Position numbers and translations under genes: made by a program
Source: Runella sp.
GTDB taxonomy: Bacteria > Bacteroidota > Bacteroidia > Cytophagales > Spirosomataceae
Length of the DNA stretch: 42,502 nt
Assembly (NCBI GenBank): GCA_023254175.1
Contig: JALQYJ010000165.1
Span: forward strand, 1-42,502
Direction of reading: 5' to 3'
Notes under the pieces: model-generated
What the model was told of the DNA's origin: nothing
Database searches by the model: none
Seen by the model: only the letters and a program-made list of their open reading frames with translations
Shown: in pieces, positions 34,015 through 42,502 of the stretch
Layout: each line of letters begins with the position of its first letter
Numbering within the stretch: position 1 is the stretch's first letter

Positions 34015-34953
34015 ATGAAACGTACATTAATCGGTTCGGCGCTTTGCGCTTTATTATTGGTAGGTTGCGGACAAGGAAGCAGCGAAAACAAGGAAGCTAA
34101 CGGAAGCAAAAAAATCACGATTGGCGTAACCATGCTCAGTATGCAAAATGAGTTTATCGTGAAAGTTAGTGATGAAATTGAGAAAAAAGCCCAAGAAATG
34201 GGCGTAGAACTCATCGTCGTCGATGCTGAGCGGTCAGCCCTGAAGCAAGTGGAACAAGTCGAAAGTTTTATTGCGCAGAAAGTTGATGCCATCATCATGA
34301 ATCCCTGCGAAGTAGAGGCAAGTTCCCCCGCAGTGACCAAGGCATTGGCAGCTAAAATCCCGATTGTTAATGTCAATTCAGAAACCAGTGCTGCTCCAAC
34401 TGCCTTTGTAGGCTCCGACGATGTAGAATCGGCGCGGATTGCGATGAAGTACATTGCCGAAAAACTCGGCGGCAAAGGCAACATTCTGATGATGCACGGC
34501 TACATGGGACAAGCCGCCCAAATCAAACGTGAACAAGGGGCGCGTGAAATTTTGAAACAATTTCCCAACCTCAAGCTCTTGGCCCACCAAACGGGAGAAT
34601 GGGATCGCGCCAAAGCTATGTCGCTCATGGAAAACTGGATTCAGTCATATGGCCCAAACATCAATGCCGTTTTTGCCCAAAACGACGAAATGGGCATGGG
34701 TGCCGTAAATGCCCTCACCGCCGCCGGGCTTAAAGATAAGGTAGTGGTAGTCAGTATTGATGCGATTCCAGACGCGCTTCAAGCTGTAAAAAAAGGCACT
34801 CTCAACGCAACCGTCTTCCAAAATGCCCAACAACAAGGCGCCAATGCCCTTGAAACGGCCGTTAAAATTGTCAAAGGGGAAAAATTTGAAAAACAAACCT
34901 TAATACCCTTTCAGCTTGTGACAAAAGAAAACGTAGAAACACTCCTAAAGTAG
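34015..34953 (+). CDS. Sugar ABC transporter substrate-binding lipoprotein (RbsB-like)
   Basis: This 312-residue periplasmic binding protein is of the ribose/galactose/inositol group (Peripla_BP_4-like). The ATG at 34015 opens a signal with lipobox LLVGC (Cys18); the open frame back to 33898 adds 39 residues with no signal character and is rejected. Domain features are KITIGVTMLSMQNEF at the first strand, IAQKVDAIIMNPCE, IPIVNVNSET, VFAQNDEMGMGAV and VVSIDAIPDALQAV, all standard for the family. Lipid anchoring in the outer leaflet of the inner membrane is likely. It is the third gene of the transporter set, closed by the terminator at 35060-35095. Confidence 0.92.
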   Translation: MKRTLIGSALCALLLVGCGQGSSENKEANGSKKITIGVTMLSMQNEFIVKVSDEIEKKAQEMGVELIVVDAERSALKQVEQVESFIAQKVDAIIMNPCEVEASSPAVTKALAAKIPIVNVNSETSAAPTAFVGSDDVESARIAMKYIAEKLGGKGNILMMHGYMGQAAQIKREQGAREILKQFPNLKLLAHQTGEWDRAKAMSLMENWIQSYGPNINAVFAQNDEMGMGAVNALTAAGLKDKVVVVSIDAIPDALQAVKKGTLNATVFQNAQQQGANALETAVKIVKGEKFEKQTLIPFQLVTKENVETLLK

Positions 34954-35059
34954 TGTTGTAAAAGAAATATTTTTTAAAAACAAAATCATATTTTTTCAAT
35001 CAATTTCAATACACAACAAAGCATAAATAGCTGATTTATTGCACATTAATAAACATACC

Positions 35060-35095
35060 AAGAGGATAAATCATGCAAAATCGATTTATCCTCTT
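35060..35095 (+). terminator. Rho-independent terminator after the sugar ABC transporter
   Basis: AAGAGGATAAATC (35060-35072) pairs perfectly with GATTTATCCTCTT (35083-35095) over a 10-base loop and is followed by more T. It separates the ABC transporter operon from the SusC/SusD genes, whose promoter must lie in the remaining 141 bases before 35237. Confidence 0.88.
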
Positions 35096-35236
35096 TTTTT
35101 GTACCAAAGATACAGGATTGCATAGGATAGTTCTCTCAACTGTATAAATCATATTTGTATAATGTCAGGGATTTATAGAATTATTTAAAGCCTTGGTACC
35201 ATTCTATTTATTTATAAACTCTTAATTATTTCCACC

Positions 35237-38200
35237 ATGCAAAAAAAGTTTATCCTACTTGAGGGTAGAGGCAACTTGTGTGTAGGCATCATTGCCTTAC
35301 TATTACTTGTAGCTACCAGCTCATTTGCTCAAAATGCCATCAAGGGAAAAGTATCTGCCAAAGACGGTGAAACACTCGTCGGAGTAAACGTCGCTATTAA
35401 AGGAACTACCCGTGGCACCAACACAGACGCGAACGGGACTTACAAACTTGATGTCCCCAACGGCTCAACCCTTGTATTTAGTTACATTGGGTATCTTACC
35501 AAAGAAGTGGCAGTAGGTTCACAAGCAACCATAGATGTGGTTCTTGATGTGAATGACAAAACCCTAAACGAAATTGTTGTTGTAGGTTATGGTAGTCAGG
35601 TAAAAAAAGAAGTAACTGGAGCTGTGCAAACCATCACAGCTAAAGAAATTAAGGATTTACCTGTATCGCAAATAGCTCAAAAACTGCAAGGACAGGTAGC
35701 CGGGGTACAGATCAACCAAACGACAGGTCGCCCAGGACAAGGGATGAACGTTCGTATCAGAGGGCAGCTTTCGGTATCAGGTGGTAGCGAGCCCCTCTAC
35801 GTTGTCGATGGTTTTCCTATTACAGGTAATATCGGAGCGTTGAACCCCGATGAAATTGAAGATATTTCTATTTTGAAAGATGCCGCCTCAACTTCATTGT
35901 ATGGTTCTCGGGCTGCCAACGGGGTAGTACTTATTACTACCAAAAGAGGTAAAAGCGGACAAACAAACGTAAGTTTTAACGTATTCACAGGAACTCAGGT
36001 CGTACCTAAAAAGGGTCGTTTTGAAATGATGGATGCCGTTGAGTTTGCACAGTTCAAAAAAGAATACTACGAAGATGCAAAACAACCCGTACCTGCCGAA
36101 TTCCAAAACCCTTCAATTTATGAAGGCAAAAATAATGACTGGTACGATGCCGTACTTCGCCGTGCGCCCCTTCAGAGCTACAACTTAACTTTGACTTCCA
36201 ATAAAGACAAAGTAAGCACTTCGTTGGTGGCCGGGGTTTTCAACCAAGAAGGTGTCGTTATTAATACCAAATACCAACGTTACTCACTTCGTCTCAACAG
36301 CGAGTATAAAGTATCAGACAAAGTGACCATCGGGATGAATATTGCCCCGCAGTACGTATTTGACAACACGCCTCGTACGGACGGTGACCGTGGAACAGGT
36401 ATCTTGTTTAATGCCATCCACACCTGGCCAGTGATGCCTATCTACGACGACAAAGGCGACCTTACATTATTTAACCGTTTTCCTTCAAGCACAGGTAATA
36501 TCTTTGCTTATCCTAACTGGGTGCGTGCGGCAAATGAGTTGGTGAATGAAACAAAACAAACCAACATTCTCTCAAACGCTTATGTTGCTTACAGCCCTAT
36601 CAAGGGTTTAACCCTAAAATCAACCTTCAACGTTGAATTGTTGAATCAAAAGTTCTTCTTCTTTAACCCTTCTACCGCAACCAGCGCCATTAACACGGCG
36701 GTGCCTGTTACGGCAGTTTCGATACGCGATGCAACGGATAACTTTGGCTGGTTGAACGAAAACTTGGCTACTTATTCTAAATCATTTAACGATCATAACA
36801 TCGAATTGCTGGCGGGTTACACTAACCAAAGCTTCCGTAGTGAGTCGAGCCGTATTCAAGCAGATACCTACTCGGACGACCGCCTTCCAACCATCCAAGG
36901 AGCCATTAACATTGCGCGCGGTGGTACCAGCAGTAACGTGCAGGAATGGAGACTGACCTCATTGCTATCTCGTTTGTCGTACAACTACAAAGGCAAGTAT
37001 CTTCTCACCGCCTCTATTCGTCGCGACGGTTCTTCTCGCTTTGGCTCTAACAATCGCTGGGGAACATTCCCATCATTATCAGCAGGTTGGGTAGTATCTG
37101 ACGAAGATTTCATGAAGAATTTCAGCAAGGTTTCGTTTGCAAAATTGAGAGCTAGCTTAGGGGTAACTGGTAACAATAACATCGGTAACTATACACAGTA
37201 TGCACTTATTAACAATACAGTAAATGCCGTGTTTGGGAATAACGTAGCAGCAGGAGCAGCGTTGACTTCGTTGGCCAACCCGAATTTGGGTTGGGAAACC
37301 ACTCGTCAATTAGACTTAGGTTTTGACCTTGGGTTCCTCAATGACCGTTTCCAATTTACGTACGACTATTACCTCAAGAATACCACTAACTTGTTGTTTG
37401 CTGTACAAATTCCACAAGAATCTGGCTTTACCAACTTTAATGATAACATTGGTGAAATTAAGTTTTGGGGACACGAATTTTCACTCAATACCCGTATTAT
37501 CGACCGTGGTAAGTTGAAATGGAGCGTCAACTCAAACATTTCCTTCAACCGCAACCGCGTGATAGCACTTGCAGACGGAATTGATCGCGTGTATGGATTG
37601 CACCACATTACAAAAGTTGGCGAGCCATTTGGCCAATTCTACGGGCACCTTGCCAACGGGGTGTATATGAATGCCGAGGACCTTAAAAACTCACCAGTCG
37701 TACCAGGCCGTTCATTTGTTGGTACAATTAAACTCGTTGACGTAAACGGGGATGGAGTAATTACCAACGGCGGCGACAAAGATGACCGTACTATTTTGGG
37801 TAATCCTTTCCCTGATTTCACTTATGGAATCACCACCAACCTCAACTATGGCAATTTTGACTTTAGCGTAGTTGGTTCGGGTTCGCAGGGTAACCAACTT
37901 TGGGTTCGTCACTTGTACAGCACGGCTAACTTAGACGGAGTGTTTAACCTTCATAGAGAAGTAAAATACCGCTTCCGTTCAGAAGCTAACCCAGGTAAAG
38001 GTTTCTACGGTACAACCGTTGGAGGTGGTACAGCTACAGGTATCGAGCGCGACTGGCAAAACAGCCGTTTTGTAGCTGATGCGTCGTTCTTTACAATTAA
38101 GAATATCACGGTGGGCTATACCTTCAACAAAAGCAATAAACTTTTCCGTTCGGCACGTATTTATGCTTCTATTCAGCAAGCATTGGTATTTACTAAATAT

Positions 38201-38335
38201 TGGGGTGGTTCTAACCCAGAAACAAGTGCGCAGCAAAACGGACAAGGTGACGGTGGTAACCTTAGCCCAGGCGTTGACTTATTCAACTATCCTGTACCAC
38301 GTACATCAACCATTGGTGTAAACTTTAATTTCTAA
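35237..38335 (+). CDS. SusC/RagA-family TonB-linked outer membrane protein
   Basis: This 1032-residue outer-membrane barrel imports glycans or glycosides with energy from TonB. The signal peptide ends near SSFAQ (about 31-32). A CarboxypepD_reg-like domain (about 35-105; IKGKVSAKDGETLVGVNVAI) comes next, then the plug (about 120-240) with the SusC signature SLYGSRAANGVVLITT (220-235), then the 22-strand barrel. It ends in the aromatic STIGVNFNF, as expected for outer-membrane barrel proteins. No extra STN domain precedes the CarboxypepD domain, so regulation through a FecI-type sigma factor is unlikely. It is paired with susD 31 bases downstream. Confidence 0.96.
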   Translation: MQKKFILLEGRGNLCVGIIALLLLVATSSFAQNAIKGKVSAKDGETLVGVNVAIKGTTRGTNTDANGTYKLDVPNGSTLVFSYIGYLTKEVAVGSQATIDVVLDVNDKTLNEIVVVGYGSQVKKEVTGAVQTITAKEIKDLPVSQIAQKLQGQVAGVQINQTTGRPGQGMNVRIRGQLSVSGGSEPLYVVDGFPITGNIGALNPDEIEDISILKDAASTSLYGSRAANGVVLITTKRGKSGQTNVSFNVFTGTQVVPKKGRFEMMDAVEFAQFKKEYYEDAKQPVPAEFQNPSIYEGKNNDWYDAVLRRAPLQSYNLTLTSNKDKVSTSLVAGVFNQEGVVINTKYQRYSLRLNSEYKVSDKVTIGMNIAPQYVFDNTPRTDGDRGTGILFNAIHTWPVMPIYDDKGDLTLFNRFPSSTGNIFAYPNWVRAANELVNETKQTNILSNAYVAYSPIKGLTLKSTFNVELLNQKFFFFNPSTATSAINTAVPVTAVSIRDATDNFGWLNENLATYSKSFNDHNIELLAGYTNQSFRSESSRIQADTYSDDRLPTIQGAINIARGGTSSNVQEWRLTSLLSRLSYNYKGKYLLTASIRRDGSSRFGSNNRWGTFPSLSAGWVVSDEDFMKNFSKVSFAKLRASLGVTGNNNIGNYTQYALINNTVNAVFGNNVAAGAALTSLANPNLGWETTRQLDLGFDLGFLNDRFQFTYDYYLKNTTNLLFAVQIPQESGFTNFNDNIGEIKFWGHEFSLNTRIIDRGKLKWSVNSNISFNRNRVIALADGIDRVYGLHHITKVGEPFGQFYGHLANGVYMNAEDLKNSPVVPGRSFVGTIKLVDVNGDGVITNGGDKDDRTILGNPFPDFTYGITTNLNYGNFDFSVVGSGSQGNQLWVRHLYSTANLDGVFNLHREVKYRFRSEANPGKGFYGTTVGGGTATGIERDWQNSRFVADASFFTIKNITVGYTFNKSNKLFRSARIYASIQQALVFTKYWGGSNPETSAQQNGQGDGGNLSPGVDLFNYPVPRTSTIGVNFNF

Positions 38336-38366
38336 ACCAACGGTTAAACCAAAATCATTGAAGAAC

Positions 38367-39878
38367 ATGAAAAAATCAATCATATTTTCTATTGCTCTAA
38401 GTTTAGGAGCTTTTAGCTGCAAAACCGACGAATTTCTTACCGTAACGCCCGAAACTGCCCTTAGTTCGGCTACATTTTTCAAGACCGAATCTGACTTTAT
38501 TCAGGCTGTCAATGCGGCTTATGTACCCTTACGTGCGCTACACAACGGTAACTCTCACTTGCTTGCCGAGCAACACTCCGATAATGCCCGTTATGTACGT
38601 AACGTTTTGTTTGGTGCTACTGAAAACCAATCCAACTTAGCAGATTTCAACGTACCCACTGCCAATGGCATCACGACCAACGGAAACGTCTTGACGGCCT
38701 ATCGTCAAAACTACCTGATTATTGCCAGAACGAATCAGGTATTGTCATTGATTGATGCGGCTACAATTCCAGATGCGACCAAAAAGAACGTAAAAGGGCA
38801 AGCCTTGTTTTTACGAGCATTGGCCTATTTAGAAATAGCCCGTTACTTTAATCGTGGCCCACTCCAGTTGACCCCAGTGAGTGCCCGTTCGGAAGCCGCC
38901 GCTGCACTTGGTACAGGCGAGCAATTGTACGCCCAAATCATCAAAGACGCTACCGAAGCCATCAGCCTTCTTCCTGCTAAATCGGCCCAAGAAGCTGGTC
39001 GTGCTACCTCTGGTTCAGCGCGTGCGTTGTTGGCCAATGTTTTTATGATTCAGAAAAAGTGGACAGATGCCGAAACACAACTTCGCGCCATTGTCACAAG
39101 TGGCGAATACAGCCTAATGCCCAACTATGCAGATGCTTTTTCGACAAGTACAGGTAATAAAAACACCAAAGAATCGGTGTTCGAAGTACAGTACTTAGAA
39201 GGGTCACAGGGACTCAATGGAACCTTCTTGTACGGCATGCTTCCCTACCCAATGGCAGCCAATGAATTGGTAACTATTACGGGTACTTCCAATCCTCAAC
39301 CTTTATCAGGAGAAGGGAATAATATTCCAACTCCTGATTTGATTGAAGCCTACGAAACAGGAGATAAGCGTAAAGATGCAACGATTGGGCTTATTACATT
39401 AAGTGGGGCTTTACATGCCAACAAAACTTTCCCTTATGCCAAAAAATATGCGAAGCCTCACTCTCTCCATAACAACCATGGTATGAACTGGCCTATCTAC
39501 CGCTATTCAGAAGTGCTGTTGTTCTTGGCAGAAGCGTTGATTGAACAGAATAAACTGACAGAAGCAGTTCCTTTCCTCAACCAAGTCCGTACCCGTGCAG
39601 GATTAGCAAATACCACTGCCGCTACGCAATCAGCACTCCGTGACGCCGTCTATCAAGAACGTCGCGTTGAATTGGCATTTGAATCAAAGCGCCTACATGA
39701 CTTGGTACGTACAGGCCGCCTCGCAACGGTCATCAAAGCCTATGGCGACCGTGTGAAAGCCGATAAGTTCCGGTATTATTTCCCAGAATCTGGCTTTGTT
39801 CCAAGTGATGCTTTCACCAACATCACCCCTTACTATGGACTCCCTGCTGCCGAAGCAGATTTGAGCCCTAATTTTTAA
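38367..39878 (+). CDS. SusD/RagB-family outer membrane lipoprotein
   Basis: This 503-residue surface lipoprotein forms the lid of the SusC transporter and binds the substrate. The ATG at 38367 gives MKKSIIFSIALSLGAFSC with Cys18 as the lipidated residue. An upstream TTG at 38358 is not needed. The N-terminal TPR helices (TATFFKTESDFIQAVNAAY, GQALFLRALAYLEIARYFN) and the C-terminal SusD motif (YRYSEVLLFLAEALIEQ, LNQVRTRAGL, VYQERRVELAFESKRLHDLVRTG) are clear. Length is normal. The ligand cannot be told; close proximity to the heme-dehydrogenase gene and the sugar operons links it to the same substrate. Confidence 0.95.
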   Translation: MKKSIIFSIALSLGAFSCKTDEFLTVTPETALSSATFFKTESDFIQAVNAAYVPLRALHNGNSHLLAEQHSDNARYVRNVLFGATENQSNLADFNVPTANGITTNGNVLTAYRQNYLIIARTNQVLSLIDAATIPDATKKNVKGQALFLRALAYLEIARYFNRGPLQLTPVSARSEAAAALGTGEQLYAQIIKDATEAISLLPAKSAQEAGRATSGSARALLANVFMIQKKWTDAETQLRAIVTSGEYSLMPNYADAFSTSTGNKNTKESVFEVQYLEGSQGLNGTFLYGMLPYPMAANELVTITGTSNPQPLSGEGNNIPTPDLIEAYETGDKRKDATIGLITLSGALHANKTFPYAKKYAKPHSLHNNHGMNWPIYRYSEVLLFLAEALIEQNKLTEAVPFLNQVRTRAGLANTTAATQSALRDAVYQERRVELAFESKRLHDLVRTGRLATVIKAYGDRVKADKFRYYFPESGFVPSDAFTNITPYYGLPAAEADLSPNF

Positions 39879-39885
39879 TTGTTTT

Positions 39886-39916
39886 CTTCGAGCCGATTGC
39901 CGCAGTCGGCTCGAAG
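39886..39916 (+). terminator. Hairpin terminator after the SusD gene
   Basis: CTTCGAGCCGA (39886-39896) and TCGGCTCGAAG (39906-39916) form an 11-bp perfect stem with a 9-base loop, starting 7 bases after the SusD stop and followed by TCTTTTC. It separates susCD from the dehydrogenase-like gene. Confidence 0.8.
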
Positions 39917-40021
39917 TCTTTTCAGTTCATTGAAGGTTTCATAGCCTATTTTCAAAGTCAAAGATTACGATTCCACCCATGAGAACGTTGAACTTTCATT
40001 TGCATCCATATTTCTACTCCT

Positions 40022-42502
40022 ATGTTTACTAAACACCGCTCTCTCCGCGCATTTCTAGTGGCTTCTGCCCTGTTTACACTAGCGGCATCGTTTACTATCC
40101 TTAACAAAACGGAGCCCGCTGTCAACGGCCGCGATAACCCTAAAGTCGAAAAACTTCGCCTCCAGCCTGGTTTCAAAGCAGAACATTTATACAGCCCTTC
40201 AGGCAACAAACAGGGTTCTTGGGTTGCGATGACCTTCGACAACAAGGGGCGTCTCATTGCTTCTGACCAATACGGAACACTTTATCGTCTTGAATTACCG
40301 CCCATTGGCAGTACAGGTACTCCCAAAGTAGAGCCTCTAAAAATCGGGAAAGGCGCTGCCATTGATACACTCGGAATGGGATATGCAAACGGGCTATTGT
40401 ACGCTTTCAATAGCTTATACGTAATGATTAACAACAGTAAAAACAACAAAATTTTTACGCGTAAAAGTGGCTTGTATCGTTTGCAAGACACTGACAATGA
40501 CGATCAGTACGACAAGCTCACATTGATGAAAGAGCTTGCTGGAGACGGTGAACACGGCCCTCACAGCATTATCTTATCACCCGACAAGCAATCACTTTAT
40601 GTCATTTCGGGAAATCATACCGACGTCCCTAAAATGGACGCGTATCGTTTGCCTACGACTTGGCAAGAAGATAACCTTTTCCCGCTTATCAAAGACCCGC
40701 GCGGCCACGCCAACGACCGTATGGCTCCAGGTGGCTGGATTGCCAACGTTGACCCCGAAGGTAAAAATTGGGAGTTGATTAGTGCAGGCTACCGTAATGC
40801 CTTCGACATGGCCTTCAACGAAGTTGGTGATTTGTTTGTGTATGATGCCGATATGGAGTGGGATTTTGGTCTACCTTGGTACCGCCCTACCCGCATTTGC
40901 CACGCTACTAGCGCCACTGAATTTGGCTGGAGAACTGGTAACAGCAAGTGGTCAGCTACTTGGCCTGACAACCTCCCTCCAGTTATGAATATTGGTCAAG
41001 GCTCTCCGACTAACCTCATCTATTTAAGAGATGCCAAATTCCCTGCTAAATACAAGAAAACGTTGTTGGCCTTCGACTGGAGTTTTGGGATTATGCACGC
41101 CATTCACCTCAAACCGTCAGGTTCTACTTACACTGGCGAACACGAAGAATTTATTTCGGGTATTCCGCTTCCGCTTACCGACGGCGTGGTTGGTCCAGAC
41201 GGTGCCTTGTACTTTATGACAGGTGGTCGTCGTCTTGAATCGGATGTATATCGTGTCTATTACACAGGCACCGAAAATACTGCATCTCCTGCCCCAACAG
41301 CACTTACAAAAGAAAACGAGCTACGTCGTAGCTTGGAAAAATTCCACGGCGAGCCAAACGCAAAAGCAGTGGCAACGGCTTGGCCTTACTTGAAACACCC
41401 CGATCGGTTCATTCGTTATGCGGCACGTTTAGCCGTTGAACATCAACCTGTTGCTGAATGGCAAGACAAAGCTGTAAGCGAAAAAGACCCAATCACGTCT
41501 ATCAACGCTATCATCGCGCTTGCTCGTCAAAACAAAACAGACTTAAAAGGTGCCATGCTCAATTCTTTGATAAGCATCAATTTTAAATCGTTGACAGAAC
41601 CTCAGCAAATTGATTTATTGCGTGCTTACGAGTTGGTGTTCTTACGTACAGGCGCTCCCGATGCTGCCACAGGTTCAAAAATTGCGGCAGCGTTAAATCC
41701 ATTTTTCCCCGCTAATGCTAGCAGCTCTGACCTCAACCGTCAATTAAGCAAAATTCTGGTTTACTTAGAAGCTCCAGGTGTAATCCCTAAAATATTGGCC
41801 TTGCTAGAAGCCAAAGAACAACCTACGAATCTTACCGCAGGTGGTGAAACTGCTACGGCATCGGCTGAGTTAATTATGCGTAACCCCCAATACGGTTTGG
41901 ACATTGCTGACATGTTGAAAAGTATGCCTCCTGCCCAGCAGACCTACTATGCTACTATGCTTAGCCTAGCCAAAAAAGGATGGACGCCTGAGCTGCATGA
42001 GCGTTATTTCAAATGGTTCTACAAAGCATTTAGCTACAAAGGTGGACGTAGCTACGTTGGTTTTATCGACCGTGCACGTAAACTTGCTTTGAAAAATGTT
42101 CCAGAAGGCAAGACAGCCTATTACGATAAGCTTTCGGGTGCTGAGTTATTGAGCAAAAATGGAAATGACATTGCAAAAGTAACTTATCCGAAAGGCCCAG
42201 GTCGCCAGTGGAAACTTGATAATGCCACCGCCGCCGTAGAGGGCAAACTGACAAGCCGTAACTTTGAAAACGGTAAAAACATGTACGAAGCCATTACTTG
42301 TAACCGTTGCCACAGTATGCGCGGAGAAGGTGGCAGTATCGGGCCAGATTTAACCCAATTGGGAACTCGTTTCTCTACCAAAGACATGCTAGAGGCCATC
42401 ATCGAGCCCAATAAGAGTGTTTCTGACCAATACGCAGCAACGCACTTTACGCTCAAAAACGGCGAGTCTATCGTGGGCCGTTTGACCAACGAAGATGCCA
42501 AT
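40022..42502 (+). CDS. PVC-type membrane-bound dehydrogenase / heme-binding domain protein (partial)
   Basis: These 827 codons run to the right edge with no stop, so the C-terminus is missing. The ATG at 40022 opens a signal peptide (RAFLVASALFTLAASFTIL). A six-bladed propeller-like domain of the soluble glucose/sorbosone dehydrogenase kind follows (about 40-410; LRLQPGFKAEHLY, GWIANVDPEG, GPDGALYFMTGG). Then come an all-helical HEAT-like region (about 430-700) and a c-type cytochrome domain with CNRCH at 760-764 and GGSIGPDLTQLG. This layout is that of the TIGR02604/TIGR02603-type proteins abundant in Planctomycetes and Verrucomicrobia. It should act in the periplasm as a sugar or glycoside dehydrogenase passing electrons to the respiratory chain. 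It follows susD after a terminator. Confidence 0.9.
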   Translation, partial: MFTKHRSLRAFLVASALFTLAASFTILNKTEPAVNGRDNPKVEKLRLQPGFKAEHLYSPSGNKQGSWVAMTFDNKGRLIASDQYGTLYRLELPPIGSTGTPKVEPLKIGKGAAIDTLGMGYANGLLYAFNSLYVMINNSKNNKIFTRKSGLYRLQDTDNDDQYDKLTLMKELAGDGEHGPHSIILSPDKQSLYVISGNHTDVPKMDAYRLPTTWQEDNLFPLIKDPRGHANDRMAPGGWIANVDPEGKNWELISAGYRNAFDMAFNEVGDLFVYDADMEWDFGLPWYRPTRICHATSATEFGWRTGNSKWSATWPDNLPPVMNIGQGSPTNLIYLRDAKFPAKYKKTLLAFDWSFGIMHAIHLKPSGSTYTGEHEEFISGIPLPLTDGVVGPDGALYFMTGGRRLESDVYRVYYTGTENTASPAPTALTKENELRRSLEKFHGEPNAKAVATAWPYLKHPDRFIRYAARLAVEHQPVAEWQDKAVSEKDPITSINAIIALARQNKTDLKGAMLNSLISINFKSLTEPQQIDLLRAYELVFLRTGAPDAATGSKIAAALNPFFPANASSSDLNRQLSKILVYLEAPGVIPKILALLEAKEQPTNLTAGGETATASAELIMRNPQYGLDIADMLKSMPPAQQTYYATMLSLAKKGWTPELHERYFKWFYKAFSYKGGRSYVGFIDRARKLALKNVPEGKTAYYDKLSGAELLSKNGNDIAKVTYPKGPGRQWKLDNATAAVEGKLTSRNFENGKNMYEAITCNRCHSMRGEGGSIGPDLTQLGTRFSTKDMLEAIIEPNKSVSDQYAATHFTLKNGESIVGRLTNEDAN

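Noticed and set aside
1-42502. CRISPR array, tRNA or rRNA gene, transposase, prophage genes
   Set aside because: No regularly spaced repeats, cloverleaf-like sequence, ribosomal RNA sequence or typical mobile-element protein was seen on either strand.

Overview
The window looks like a chromosomal segment of a Bacteroidota bacterium, probably of the order Cytophagales (Runella/Dyadobacter-like; the genus is inference). Grounds: a SusC/SusD pair, many short-signal lipoproteins and secreted proteins, weak ribosome binding sites, -7 boxes of the Bacteroidota type (TAnnTTTG) close to start codons, and a TamB-like giant protein divergent from tsaD. No rRNA, tRNA, CRISPR array, transposase or phage gene was seen.

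Region A (1-4403, minus strand): an efflux operon read from right to left. It holds a TetR/CecR-like regulator, a TolC-type outer membrane channel, a HlyD-type lipoprotein adaptor and two ABC ATPases that match the two halves of E. coli YbhF as separate genes. The second ATPase runs off the left edge, and the permeases should lie beyond it. Nearly identical 20-base palindromes in front of the regulator and in front of the TolC gene mark the probable operator.

Region B (4404-21210): housekeeping and envelope genes. These are an ArnT-like glycosyltransferase with a PAP2 phosphatase, an unknown secreted protein, a Ycf48-like Asp-box protein, an S41 protease lipoprotein, a LolD-type ATPase, a beta-lactamase-fold serine hydrolase, a polytopic TPR protein, a decayed TolC fragment, a 1530-residue TamB-like protein and tsaD. 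Long perfect hairpins close the convergent gene pairs.

Region C (21570-29816, plus strand): eight co-oriented genes for carbohydrate conversion. They encode a DUF1080 (3-keto-disaccharide hydrolase family) lipoprotein, a D-tagatose 3-epimerase-like protein, an IolE-like TIM-barrel protein, an alpha/beta hydrolase, a DUF4432 aldose-epimerase-like protein, a mannose-6-phosphate-isomerase-like cupin, a third TIM-barrel protein and a Gfo/Idh/MocA oxidoreductase.

Region D (about 29860-31440): a clearly AT-rich two-gene cassette (zinc ribbon plus HNH nuclease) followed by about 440 bases with no recognisable gene. It interrupts the sugar locus.

Region E (31444-42502, plus strand): an RbsA/RbsC/RbsB-type sugar ABC transporter, a SusC/SusD outer membrane uptake pair and a large secreted dehydrogenase-like protein ending in a c-type heme site (cut by the right edge). 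Regions C and E together read as one uptake-and-oxidation locus for an unusual sugar or glycoside. The most likely chemistry is 3-keto-sugar formation and cleavage, and the cytochrome-tailed protein may be an electron outlet. The substrate cannot be told from the sequence.
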